Source: Actinoplanes sp. M2I2 (lineage in GTDB: Bacteria; Actinomycetota; Actinomycetes; Mycobacteriales; Micromonosporaceae). Taken from it: a DNA stretch of 64,000 nt. Each line of letters begins with the position of its first letter. Position 1 is the stretch's first letter. The notes below the pieces were generated by a model that was not told where the DNA came from, did not search any database, and saw only the letters and a list, made by a program, of their open reading frames with translations. Below are positions 1 to 6,835 of the stretch, in pieces. Made by a program: the position numbers and the translations under genes. The stretch covers positions 104,211-168,210 of the forward strand of contig NZ_JALPVJ010000020.1 of assembly GCF_023544445.1 (NCBI RefSeq), written 5' to 3'.

Positions 1-28
1 CGATGATCAGCGTGATCTTGGTGGGCAT
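1..28 (-). CDS. 5' end of an EthD-like gene (partial)
   Basis: Only the first nine codons are in the window, reading MPTKITLII from an ATG at 28 preceded by a GGAGACGG ribosome binding site. This N-terminus resembles small EthD-family proteins (dimeric alpha/beta-barrel proteins linked to monooxygenase or dehydrogenase pathways), but nine residues cannot prove it. The gene is supported by the good ribosome binding site and by a full promoter with two TetR-type operator boxes upstream (79-145), the same arrangement as in front of the DUF308/oxidoreductase operon at 4771. The rest of the gene lies to the left of the window. Confidence 0.45.
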
Positions 29-78
29 GGCCGTCTCCTTGCGGTTGACCGAGCGAGGAGCCGTGCGGCCTCGCCGGT

Positions 79-146
79 GGAACGATCGTTCTGTCACGAG
101 CAACGGTAGGCGCCGGCCGAACCCGCGTCAAGACCGAACGTTCTAC
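79..146 (-). promoter_or_regulatory. Promoter with two TetR-type operators for the EthD-like gene
   Basis: On the minus strand the box TAGAACGTTCGGT (145-133) is followed at once by a -35 TTGACG (131-126), a 17-base spacer and a -10 TACCGT (108-103). A second box then follows whose core GAACGATCGTTC (91-80) is a perfect 12-base palindrome. The first box and the TTGAC step are repeated almost exactly in front of the DUF308 gene (4680-4699), and the box alone lies in the tetR promoter. Binding by the TetR protein at 2072-2713 is inferred. The box overlaps the stop codon of the membrane protein gene that ends at 143. Confidence 0.65.
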
Positions 147-1636
147 CTCTTGGTCGTGGCCGGCTCGACTGCGAGAACGCCGGGCAGGGCGCCGACCTCG
201 GCGGCGAGGCCGGGAAGCACTCCGGGACTGCTCAAGTCCACGTCCCAGAAGTACGGGAGCTCCGGGCCGGCCCCGGCCGGGAGCGGCGCGCCGTCGCAGT
301 AGGCCTCCCGATACGCCAGGGACGCCGGGTCGTAGGCGAAGCTCGACCCCCAGGCGCCGGGTACGCGGAAGATCGCCGCCTCGATGAGGTTGCGTCGCTC
401 CGCCGTCGTCTCCGGACGGATGAAGACCCGAGCCCCATAGGCGAGCCGGTCGGTGCTCGGTGCTTTCCAGGCGGGGGTGGCCAGCACGCAGGCCCGGCCG
501 GCGGCCGAAGCGCTGTCGGCCAGGCGCGGCGCCCGGTCGGCGAACCCGGCCGCGACCAGGGCCGCCGCGGCCAGGCCGAACGCCGCGATGCGGGCCGGCT
601 GGGACCGCTCGCTCCGGCGAGGCGTCGCCGCGAGCAGCAGCATCACGCACGCGAAGACCAGGGCGGGCTGCCACAGGCCGTGCAGGATTCCTCTCAATCC
701 CAGGAAGAAGAGCTCATCGGCCGGCCCCGGGGTGTCGTCGCCGCCGGTCGCATAGAGCGCGACGAAAGCGGCCAGCGGCAGCAGCAACGTCAGGCCGATC
801 GTGGCCGACAGGACGGTGATCGCTCGCAGCAGGCGGCGCCCCTCGACCCTGCGGGCCACCCATCCCGTCATCAGCCAACCCAGAAGGGCGGCGACCAGGC
901 CGCCGGCCAGGGCGATGAGCCACAACACCGCCGGGGCCGATCGGGAAAGGGCGAACGTGACACTGCCCTCGGAGTCCCAGGAGGCTTTCTTGTCGACGAC
1001 GGTGTCGTCGAAGTGGAGGGTCAAGCCGTCCCGGGTCGCCCAGAAGGTCGCGGACCGCGAAGCCGGCGGAACGTCGTCCGGTTCGGGGCCGGTGAACTCC
1101 ACCCCGCCACGGATCGTCCAGCCGTTCGCCGCCAACCGGTCGCGCACCTGTGTCGCGTAAGCCACCACATCCCGGGTCTCGGCGGTGTGCCGCACCCAGT
1201 GGTCGGCGAACCCGTACTGCCAGCCTTCGCCGTCGCCGGTCCTCACCCAGCGGGCCGCGTCGCCGCCGCCCCACACGGTCAGGCCGGGGAACACCTCACG
1301 TTTCAGCTCGTCCGACGTGACGCCCTGGGGCAGCGACGGCGCCAGCGCCCAGCCCGGCGAGGCGGCGGCCGCGGCGCCGAACACTCCCGCCAGCACGGTC
1401 ACCAGGGTGGCGATCACCACGACGGCCCGGCTGCGCGGATGACCGAGCCGGGCCCGCATGCCGTGCCGCATCAGGTTCAGCGCCTGCCGGGCCGCCGGCC
1501 GCCGCCGGGTGCCCTCCTCCTCGCCCTCGAGGATCGTGTCGAGCAACTCGTCGCGTCTCGGGCCGGGCGGATAGGCCAGGAGCAACCGGCGGAGCTGCCG
1601 CTCGAGGCCATCCGGGCCCGGGGCCTGGTCGGCCAT
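143..1636 (-). CDS. Multi-pass membrane protein paired with PadR
   Basis: This 497-residue protein has no recognised enzymatic motif. It starts with a charged cytoplasmic region of about 70 residues that resembles the short domain preceding many PadR-linked permeases. A membrane span follows near residues 72-94, then an extracytoplasmic segment of about 140 residues, and four further spans near 236-258, 273-297, 322-338 and 350-366. The C-terminal 120 residues are probably outside. The start ATG shares one base with the PadR stop codon (TGATG), so the two are translationally coupled. PadR-coupled membrane proteins of this kind are often controlled by the partner repressor; the substrate or role is unknown. 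Confidence 0.75.
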   Translation of the reverse strand: MADQAPGPDGLERQLRRLLLAYPPGPRRDELLDTILEGEEEGTRRRPAARQALNLMRHGMRARLGHPRSRAVVVIATLVTVLAGVFGAAAAASPGWALAPSLPQGVTSDELKREVFPGLTVWGGGDAARWVRTGDGEGWQYGFADHWVRHTAETRDVVAYATQVRDRLAANGWTIRGGVEFTGPEPDDVPPASRSATFWATRDGLTLHFDDTVVDKKASWDSEGSVTFALSRSAPAVLWLIALAGGLVAALLGWLMTGWVARRVEGRRLLRAITVLSATIGLTLLLPLAAFVALYATGGDDTPGPADELFFLGLRGILHGLWQPALVFACVMLLLAATPRRSERSQPARIAAFGLAAAALVAAGFADRAPRLADSASAAGRACVLATPAWKAPSTDRLAYGARVFIRPETTAERRNLIEAAIFRVPGAWGSSFAYDPASLAYREAYCDGAPLPAGAGPELPYFWDVDLSSPGVLPGLAAEVGALPGVLAVEPATTKR

Positions 1637-1986
1637 CAGGAAATCACCAGGCCCGCGGTGGCCGGCCCGAGCCCGAAGCGCCGCCGGGCGGAGAGCTGGC
1701 CGTTCGCCGCGTCCACACTGGCCTGCAGCCGGGCGGCCTCGGCGTCCAGGGCGGCCGCGCCGTCGTCGGTGAGGCGGTAGTAGCGCCGGGCCCGCCCGCG
1801 GACGATCTCCTCCCGGTCGGGCTGGACCAGGCCCTCGTCGACCAGCCGGTCGAGCGCGGCATAGAGCGTGCCGGCCTGCAGCCGGACCCGGCCACCGGAC
1901 AGCCTCTCGGCCTCCTGGATCAACGCGTAACCGTGGCGGGACTCCGGGGCCAGGGCGGTGAGGATCCAGAACGTGGGCTCACGCAT
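1636..1986 (-). CDS. PadR-family transcriptional regulator
   Basis: This 116-residue winged-helix repressor belongs to the PadR family, with the typical opening MREPTFWILTAL and the wing and recognition segment around RLQAGTLYAALDRLVDEGLV (residues 38-57). The YRLTDDG motif is near residue 75. I chose the ATG at 1986 over the upstream ATG because a strong GGAGG lies 10 bases before it and the family usually starts there. It is co-transcribed with the membrane protein gene downstream (one-base overlap). A near-palindrome at 2001-2025 overlaps its promoter, so autoregulation is likely. The ligand is unknown. Confidence 0.9.
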   Translation of the reverse strand: MREPTFWILTALAPESRHGYALIQEAERLSGGRVRLQAGTLYAALDRLVDEGLVQPDREEIVRGRARRYYRLTDDGAAALDAEAARLQASVDAANGQLSARRRFGLGPATAGLVIS

Positions 1987-2000
1987 AGGGCTCGTACCTC

Positions 2001-2025
2001 CATATAAAGATGATCTCAATATAGA
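2001..2025 (-). promoter_or_regulatory. Putative PadR operator and promoter
   Basis: Immediately upstream of the padR ribosome binding site is an A/T-rich island in otherwise G/C-rich DNA. On the minus strand it contains TATA, then the perfect inverted pair AGAT-C-ATCT, then TATA, giving an extended dyad of about 22 bases. A/T-rich dyads with TATA-like ends are usual for PadR targets. The TATATT inside it could serve as the -10 element, so repressor binding would block the promoter. Confidence 0.5.
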
Positions 2026-2071
2026 GGGTGCGGGCAAGGCCCCCGGCCTGGGAGGCGGGTCGGGTGGAGAT

Positions 2072-2713
2072 CTAGCGTCGCGCGGACTCCGCGGACTGCC
2101 GCTCGGTGTTGACCCGGAGGAGTCCCTCGATGCCGCTGAGGAAGGTGTCGGACACCAGCGCGGGGTCGAAGAGGCACCCGGCGGCCATGGCGCCGTCGCG
2201 CAGCATGACGAAGTGGCGCGCGGCGGGGCCGGCCGTTCCCTCGTGGACCTGCGCCATCAGCGTGGTGAGCGTGTCCAGGAACCACTGCCGGTGGGCGATG
2301 ATCTCCCGGTGGACGGGGTGGCCGGTCTCGGGGTACTCGGCCGCGGCGTTCAGGAAGGCGCATCCGCGGAAGCCGGGCGACTGGATGTTCTCGGCGATGG
2401 AGCCGGCGATGGCCAGCAGCGGTTCGACCGGCGAGGCGTCGGCGGTGATGGCCGCCTCGACCCGGCTGCGATCCATCTGGTGGACCTCCCGCAGATAGGC
2501 CACGATCAGGTCCTCCTTGCCGGGGAAGTGCCGGTAGAAGGTCGCCCGGGTCACCTTGGCCTCGGCAATGATCCGGTCGACGCCGACGGAGTGGATGCCC
2601 TCGGCGTAGAAGATCTTGATTGCCGTGTTGAGGAGCCGGGTCCGGGCTTCGGAGGGCCGGGCTTCGGAGGGCCGGGCTTCGGAGGGCCGGACTTCGAGGT
2701 CGCCGCGCGTCAT
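2072..2713 (-). CDS. TetR-family regulator, probable hub of a local regulon
   Basis: This 213-residue protein has a TetR helix-turn-helix near residues 35-75 (KVTRATFYRHFPGKEDLIVAY) and a TetR_C-like ligand domain with RDGAMAAGCLFDPALV near the C-terminus. The N-terminus carries three copies of the pentapeptide RPSEA ahead of the DNA-binding domain. I chose the ATG at 2713 over the one at 2722 because a -10 TAGAAT ends seven bases before it, which suggests a leaderless message. The operator TAGAACGTTCGGT sits in the promoter spacer, so it is probably autoregulated. A decayed paralogue of its C-terminal half lies at 4419-4646. The inferred targets are the EthD-like gene and the DUF308/reductase operon. 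Confidence 0.9.
   Translation of the reverse strand: MTRGDLEVRPSEARPSEARPSEARTRLLNTAIKIFYAEGIHSVGVDRIIAEAKVTRATFYRHFPGKEDLIVAYLREVHQMDRSRVEAAITADASPVEPLLAIAGSIAENIQSPGFRGCAFLNAAAEYPETGHPVHREIIAHRQWFLDTLTTLMAQVHEGTAGPAARHFVMLRDGAMAAGCLFDPALVSDTFLSGIEGLLRVNTERQSAESARR
2640..2697. repeat. 15-base tandem repeat in the tetR 5' coding region
   Basis: Three near-identical copies of GGGCTTCGGAGGGCC plus a diverged fourth encode (on the minus strand) repeated RPSEA in the TetR N-terminus. The period is a multiple of three, so copy-number change would keep the frame. Confidence 0.85.
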
Positions 2714-2720
2714 GCGGCCC

Positions 2721-2750
2721 ATTCTAGCGAATAGAACGTTCGGTCTGTAA
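2721..2750 (-). promoter_or_regulatory. tetR promoter with internal operator
   Basis: The minus strand shows -35 TTACAG (2750-2745), an 18-base spacer holding the box ACCGAACGTTCTA (2744-2732) and a -10 TAGAAT (2726-2721). The first possible transcript base coincides with the ATG at 2713. The stretch CTAGCGAATAGAACGTTCGG recurs with one change at 4673-4692, next to the decayed tetR copy. Confidence 0.6.
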
Positions 2751-2792
2751 CGCTGCGTGCCGCCGGACGCGGATGCCGCCGGCGGCCGGTCC

Positions 2793-3632
2793 TCAGCGGG
2801 AATCGGTCGAGCGGGAGAGGGCTTCCCAGGCGGCGATGTCGTGGTCGACGGCGTCGCGACCGGCCCGGATGACGCGCAGGGCGTCGGAGCCCAGGACGAG
2901 GTGGCGCGGTGGTTCCGGCAGGTCGATGACGCGCAGGATGGCAGCCGCCGCGCGGGCGGGGTCGCCGGGTTGCCGGCCGCTGGCGTTCCGGCGGGCCTCC
3001 CGGATGGGATCGAACAAGGCGTCGTAGTCGGCGATCGAGCGAGGGGCGCGGGTCATCGAGCGGCCGGCCCAGTCGGTGCGGAACGACCCGGGCGCCACCG
3101 CGGTGACGTGGATCCCGAAAGCGCTGACCTCCTGGGCCAGGGACTCGAGGATGCCTTCCAGCGCGTACTTGCTGCCGCAGTAGGCGGAGACGCCCGGGAA
3201 GCCGGCGAGGCCGCCCATGGAGGTGACGGCCAGGACGTGGCCGCAGCGCCGTTCGCGCAGGAAGGGCAGGACGGCTTGGATGGCGGCGGCCGCGCCGAAG
3301 ACGTTGACCTCGAACTGGGCGCGCAGGGCGGACAGCGGGGTCTCCTCAAAGGTGCCTTCCAGGCCGTACCCGGCGTTGGCGATCAGAGTGTCGATGGGGC
3401 CGACGGTCCTCTCGACTTCGTACACCATCGCGAAGACGGCGTCGTCGTCGGTGACGTCGAGGAGGCGCGCGTGGGCGCGCTCCGGGTGCAGGGCGGTGAA
3501 GGAACTGGCGTCGGCGTCCTTGCGGACAGTGCCGATGACCGTGTGGCCGGCCTCCAGGGCGGCGACGGCGACCGCACGGCCGAGGCCGCTGCTGACTCCG
3601 GTGATCAGGAAGATTCGGGCGGTGTCTGTCAT
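2793..3632 (-). CDS. Short-chain dehydrogenase/reductase
   Basis: This 279-residue classical SDR, a soluble NAD(P)-dependent oxidoreductase, has the glycine motif TGVSSGLG near residues 11-18, NAGYG near 86-90, a catalytic Ser in TSMGG and YCGSK as the Tyr-Lys pair near 155-159. It resembles the oxidoreductases that are commonly divergent from XRE/MmyB-type regulators, and here such a regulator starts at 3739 on the other strand with about 100 bases between. The substrate cannot be named. A motif GTACCCAGGCA in the shared intergenic region (3693-3703) also occurs near the other two XRE genes of the window. Confidence 0.9.
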   Translation of the reverse strand: MTDTARIFLITGVSSGLGRAVAVAALEAGHTVIGTVRKDADASSFTALHPERAHARLLDVTDDDAVFAMVYEVERTVGPIDTLIANAGYGLEGTFEETPLSALRAQFEVNVFGAAAAIQAVLPFLRERRCGHVLAVTSMGGLAGFPGVSAYCGSKYALEGILESLAQEVSAFGIHVTAVAPGSFRTDWAGRSMTRAPRSIADYDALFDPIREARRNASGRQPGDPARAAAAILRVIDLPEPPRHLVLGSDALRVIRAGRDAVDHDIAAWEALSRSTDSR

Positions 3633-3738
3633 GGGCCAAGCGTGCGAGCCGAGGGTCGGCCGTCACCAGGACGCCTGTTTCCTGGGCATGGCGTACCCAG
3701 GCATCCGGGCCAGGCCGGGCCCGGCCTAGCCTGACGTG

Positions 3739-4389
3739 ATGACCGGCAACGACCTGGGCGAGTTCCTCCGGGCGCACCGTTCCCGGCTGCGTCCCGGTGA
3801 CGTCGGCCTGCCCTCGTACGACCGGCGGCGGGTGACCGGGTTGCGGCGCGAGGAGGTCGCCGTGCTGGCCGGCATGAACAGCGACTATTACGCCCGACTG
3901 GAGCATGCGGGCGCCCCGGCGTTCGTCCTCAACCCGGCCAAGGATTTCGTCGGGCTCAACGCTCTGGCCGAGGCGTTGTTCTCTCCCTTCGGGGCGGTGG
4001 ACAACCTGGCCCGGATGACGTTCCTGGACTTGGCGGCCCGGCGGTTCTTCGTTCGCTGGGAGCGCTTCGCCGAGTCGGTCGTGGCCGGGCTCCGCCATGC
4101 TCACGGCCTCGACCCGGAGTATCCCCGGCTGCGGGAGCTGGTGCGTTCGCTGAGTGAGGAGAGCGACGCCTTTGCCGCGTTGTGGTCGTCGCACGCCGTC
4201 TACGGCAAGACCCAGGAGGCCACCGAGCTCCTCCACCCGGATGTCGGGCCGCTCGCGCTCGTCTCCCAGTCCTTCGACGTACGCGGAGCGCCGGGTCAGA
4301 TCCTGGTGATCTATCAGGCCGACAGCGGGAGCCGGAGTGCCGACGCGCTCATTCTGCTGGGCGCCCTCCATGCCACCAGCCGGCCCTGA
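3739..4389 (+). CDS. XRE/MmyB-type regulator with an internal deletion
   Basis: This 216-residue protein starts with the family N-terminus and first helices (LGEFLRAHRSRLRP, LRREEVAVLAGMNSDYYARLE, residues about 6-52). It then passes after only three residues into the ligand-binding domain (PAFVLNPAKDFVGLNALAEAL). In the two intact family members of this window (22769-23650 and 42775-43638) about 65 residues separate these points. They hold the last helix of the DNA-binding domain and the linker. The deletion is in frame and the C-terminal MmyB-like domain is otherwise complete. A -10 TAGCCT ends six bases before the ATG, so the message is probably leaderless. DNA binding may be impaired. Confidence 0.85.
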   Translation: MTGNDLGEFLRAHRSRLRPGDVGLPSYDRRRVTGLRREEVAVLAGMNSDYYARLEHAGAPAFVLNPAKDFVGLNALAEALFSPFGAVDNLARMTFLDLAARRFFVRWERFAESVVAGLRHAHGLDPEYPRLRELVRSLSEESDAFAALWSSHAVYGKTQEATELLHPDVGPLALVSQSFDVRGAPGQILVIYQADSGSRSADALILLGALHATSRP

Positions 4390-4418
4390 GCCCGTCGTCA
4401 CGTATACCAAGTCTGGGG

Positions 4419-4646
4419 TCAAGGCCAGGCGTGGGTGGGGCCCGGGTCGGCGTGGGCGCGCAGCAGATCGTCGACTCCGTGCGGGAAGGTCTCGCGGACC
4501 AGGGCCGGGTCGAACAGGCAGCCGGCGGCCATGGCGCCGTCGCGCATCATCACGAAGTGCTGGGTGGCGGGGTCGGCCCGGGTGGCCCGGATGCGGGTCA
4601 GAAGGTCCCTCACGGTGTCCGAGAACCATCGGCGGCCAGCGGCTCG
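4419..4646 (-). pseudogene. Decayed tetR copy lacking the DNA-binding domain
   Basis: The minus-strand frame ending at 4419 encodes RRWFSDTVRDLLTRI, then QHFVMMRDGAMAAGCLFD (the segment between is omitted here). It is clearly homologous to the C-terminal third of the TetR protein at 2072-2713; the nucleotide match across AAGCLFDPAL is nearly exact. The frame has no start codon and a stop lies shortly upstream, so the helix-turn-helix and the first half of the ligand domain are gone. The 5' flank keeps the parental promoter and operator (4673-4692). The likely history is duplication or divergence of the tetR locus followed by a deletion joining the extreme 5' end to the last third. Confidence 0.8.
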
Positions 4647-4672
4647 CGTCGTCGCTTTCCATGGTCACGCCC

Positions 4673-4746
4673 TAGCGGATAGAACGTTCGGTATTGACAA
4701 GAGCGAGGGCCGGTCGCCATGCTGGCTAGCAACAGAACGTTCCATC
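4673..4746 (+). promoter_or_regulatory. Promoter with two operators for the DUF308/reductase operon
   Basis: TAGAACGTTCGGT (4680-4692) is followed by -35 TTGACA (4694-4699), a spacer of about 18 bases, a weak -10 CATGCT (4718-4723) and a second box AGAACGTTCC (4734-4743). The order box, TTGAC, -10, box repeats that in front of the EthD-like gene. Two repressor dimers flanking RNA polymerase are inferred. Confidence 0.6.
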
Positions 4747-4770
4747 TACCAAATTCCTGAAGGGTTCACC

Positions 4771-5331
4771 GTGACCACTGTTGCTGTCTCGCCCGGCATC
4801 TCCCAGACCGCGTCCGCGCTGCGGCGGTTGTACTTCGTCCGAGCGGCGTTCGCCATCGTGTGGGCGCTGGTGACGATCGCCACCGCGAAGGAGATCGGCC
4901 CGCTCACGGTGGTCCTGTTCGTGCTGTATCCGCTGTTCGACGTGGGGGCGGCGATCTACGACCTGCGCTCGTCGCGGTCCGCCGGGTCGCCCACCCTGCT
5001 GTACGTGAACATCGCCGTCAGCCTGCTCGCGGCCATCGGGCTGGGGGCCGCGGCCGCGTCGGGCATCCCGGCGATGCTGCGGGTGTGGGGCGCCTGGGCG
5101 ATCGTCGCCGGTCTGGTCCAGCTGATCGTCGGCGTCACCCGCCGCACGATGGGCGGCCAATGGCCGATGATCATCAGTGGTGGCATCTCCGTGCTCGCCG
5201 GTGGTTCGTTCATCGCCGCCGCCGGCGCGGACAACCCGGCGCTGACCAACGCGGCCGGCTACGCCATCCCCGGCGCCATCTTCTTCCTCATCGCGGCGTT
5301 CCGTCTCGGCCGTAGCGCGAAGGGCAACTGA
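4771..5331 (+). CDS. DUF308-like integral membrane protein
   Basis: This 186-residue hydrophobic protein has about six membrane spans (residues roughly 22-40, 46-65, 76-96, 103-122, 134-154 and 160-180), resembling the HdeD/DUF308 group of unknown function. The GTG start at 4771 is chosen because GAAGGG lies six bases upstream and hydrophobic segments begin soon after. Its stop is one base from the ATG of the flavin reductase, so the two form an operon. The promoter carries two boxes matching that of the local TetR regulator. A role in coping with a reactive or toxic compound together with the reductase is only an inference. Confidence 0.75.
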   Translation: MTTVAVSPGISQTASALRRLYFVRAAFAIVWALVTIATAKEIGPLTVVLFVLYPLFDVGAAIYDLRSSRSAGSPTLLYVNIAVSLLAAIGLGAAAASGIPAMLRVWGAWAIVAGLVQLIVGVTRRTMGGQWPMIISGGISVLAGGSFIAAAGADNPALTNAAGYAIPGAIFFLIAAFRLGRSAKGN

Positions 5332-5332
5332 C

Positions 5333-6757
5333 ATGAGCGACCTGACATACGACGTTGTGGTGATCGGCGCCGGTCCGGTGGGAGAGAACGTGGCCGACCG
5401 GGTCGTGCGGGGCGGCCTGACGGTCGCGGTCGTCGAGCGGGAACTGGTCGGCGGGGAGTGCTCGTACTGGGCGTGCATGCCGACCAAGGCGTTGCTGCGC
5501 AGCGCGTCGGCGTTGCGGGCGGCTCGTCAGGTGCCCGGCGCCCGGGAGGCGGTGACCGGCGGGCTGGACGTGGCGGCGGTGCTGGCGCGGCGGGATTCCT
5601 TCGCGTCGCAGTGGAAGGACGACGGGCAGGTGTCCTGGCTCGAGTCGGCCGGGATCGCCCTGCACCGGGGTCAGGGGCGGATCGCCGCCGACCGGGTCGT
5701 CGAGGTGACCGGTGACGACGGGGCGACCGTGACGGTGACGGCCCGGCACGCCGTGGTCGTGGCCACCGGCAGCAGCGCGTTGCTCCCGGACATCGCGGGT
5801 CTGCGCGAGGCGTCGCCGTGGACGAGCCGTGAGGCGGCGGCGGCCCCGTCGGTCCCGGGCCGGCTGGCGATCATCGGCGGCGGTGTGGTGGCGACCGAGA
5901 TGGCGACCGCGTATTCCGCTCTGGGGTCCGAGGTGACGGTGCTGGCCCGGCGCGGCCTGCTGGCTGAGGCCGAGCCGTTCGCCGGGGAGCTGGTCGCCGA
6001 GTCGTTGCGGAAAGCCGGTGTCTCGGTACGCCTGGACGCCCGGACCACCTCGGTGCGGCGCGACGACACCGGGACCGTGCGGATCGCGCTGGCCGACGGC
6101 GAGCAGGTCGAGGCCGACGAGGTCCTGGTCGCGATCGGCCGTACGCCGAACACCCGGGACATCGGCCTGGACAGCATCGGTCTGCCGGTGGGCGGCTGGC
6201 TGACGGTCGACGAGACGTTGCGCGTCGTCGACGGCGGGCACGACTGGCTGTACGCCGCGGGCGACGTGAACCGGCGGGCGCTGCTGACGCATCAGGGCAA
6301 GTACCAGGCGCGCGCGGTGGGCGACGTGATCGTGGCCCGGGCCAAGGGCGAAAAGGTGGAGGACGGCCGGTGGGGCCGGCACGCGGCGACGGCCGACGGG
6401 TCCGCCGTGCCGCAGGTGGTGTTCACCGACCCGGAGGTCGCGTCGGTGGGCCTGACCGCGGCCGCGGCGCAGGCGGCCGGGTTGCGGACGCGGGTGGTCG
6501 ACCACGACCTGGGCGCGGTGTCGGGGTCCGTGCTGCACGCCGAGGGCTTCCAGGGCCAGGCGCGGATGGTGGTCGACGAGGATCGGCGGGTCGTCGTCGG
6601 CTTCACGCTGGTCGGCCCGGACGTGGGGGAGCTGCTCCACGCGGCGACGATCGCGGTCGTCGGCGAAGTCCCGCTGGACCGGCTGTGGCACGCCGTGCCC
6701 TCCTTCCCCACGGTCAGCGAGGTCTGGCTGCGCCTGCTGGAGGCGTACGGCCGCTGA
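5333..6757 (+). CDS. FAD-dependent pyridine nucleotide-disulfide oxidoreductase
   Basis: This 474-residue protein has the dihydrolipoamide dehydrogenase/mercuric reductase fold. The FAD motif GAGPVG is at 12-17 and the redox-active pair is Cys43/Cys48 in GGECSYWACMPTK. The NAD(P) motif IIGGGVVATEMA is near 180, the second FAD motif YAAGDV near 308, and a C-terminal dimer domain ends in HAVPSFPTVSE, where the His-Glu pair acts as catalytic base. There is no N-terminal heavy-metal domain and no C-terminal Cys pair, so true mercuric reductase activity is unlikely. It directly follows the DUF308 gene. The physiological disulfide or quinone substrate is unknown. Confidence 0.9.
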   Translation: MSDLTYDVVVIGAGPVGENVADRVVRGGLTVAVVERELVGGECSYWACMPTKALLRSASALRAARQVPGAREAVTGGLDVAAVLARRDSFASQWKDDGQVSWLESAGIALHRGQGRIAADRVVEVTGDDGATVTVTARHAVVVATGSSALLPDIAGLREASPWTSREAAAAPSVPGRLAIIGGGVVATEMATAYSALGSEVTVLARRGLLAEAEPFAGELVAESLRKAGVSVRLDARTTSVRRDDTGTVRIALADGEQVEADEVLVAIGRTPNTRDIGLDSIGLPVGGWLTVDETLRVVDGGHDWLYAAGDVNRRALLTHQGKYQARAVGDVIVARAKGEKVEDGRWGRHAATADGSAVPQVVFTDPEVASVGLTAAAAQAAGLRTRVVDHDLGAVSGSVLHAEGFQGQARMVVDEDRRVVVGFTLVGPDVGELLHAATIAVVGEVPLDRLWHAVPSFPTVSEVWLRLLEAYGR

Positions 6758-6764
6758 CGGCACC

Positions 6765-6826
6765 GCCCGACGTCCGCTCCGCGGGTCACCGGCCTCGGTC
6801 GGCGGCGCGCGGAGTGGACGCCGGGC
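6765..6826. terminator. Bidirectional terminator hairpin
   Basis: A 19-base inverted repeat with two mismatches (arms 6765-6783 and 6808-6826, loop 24 bases) lies between the convergent reductase gene and the SDR gene. No T-run follows, as is common at this base composition. Confidence 0.7.
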
Positions 6827-6835
6827 GTTCCGGGG

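Noticed and set aside
5333..6757. Mercuric reductase
   Set aside because: The heavy-metal N-terminal domain and the C-terminal vicinal Cys pair are absent and there are no other mercury resistance genes nearby.
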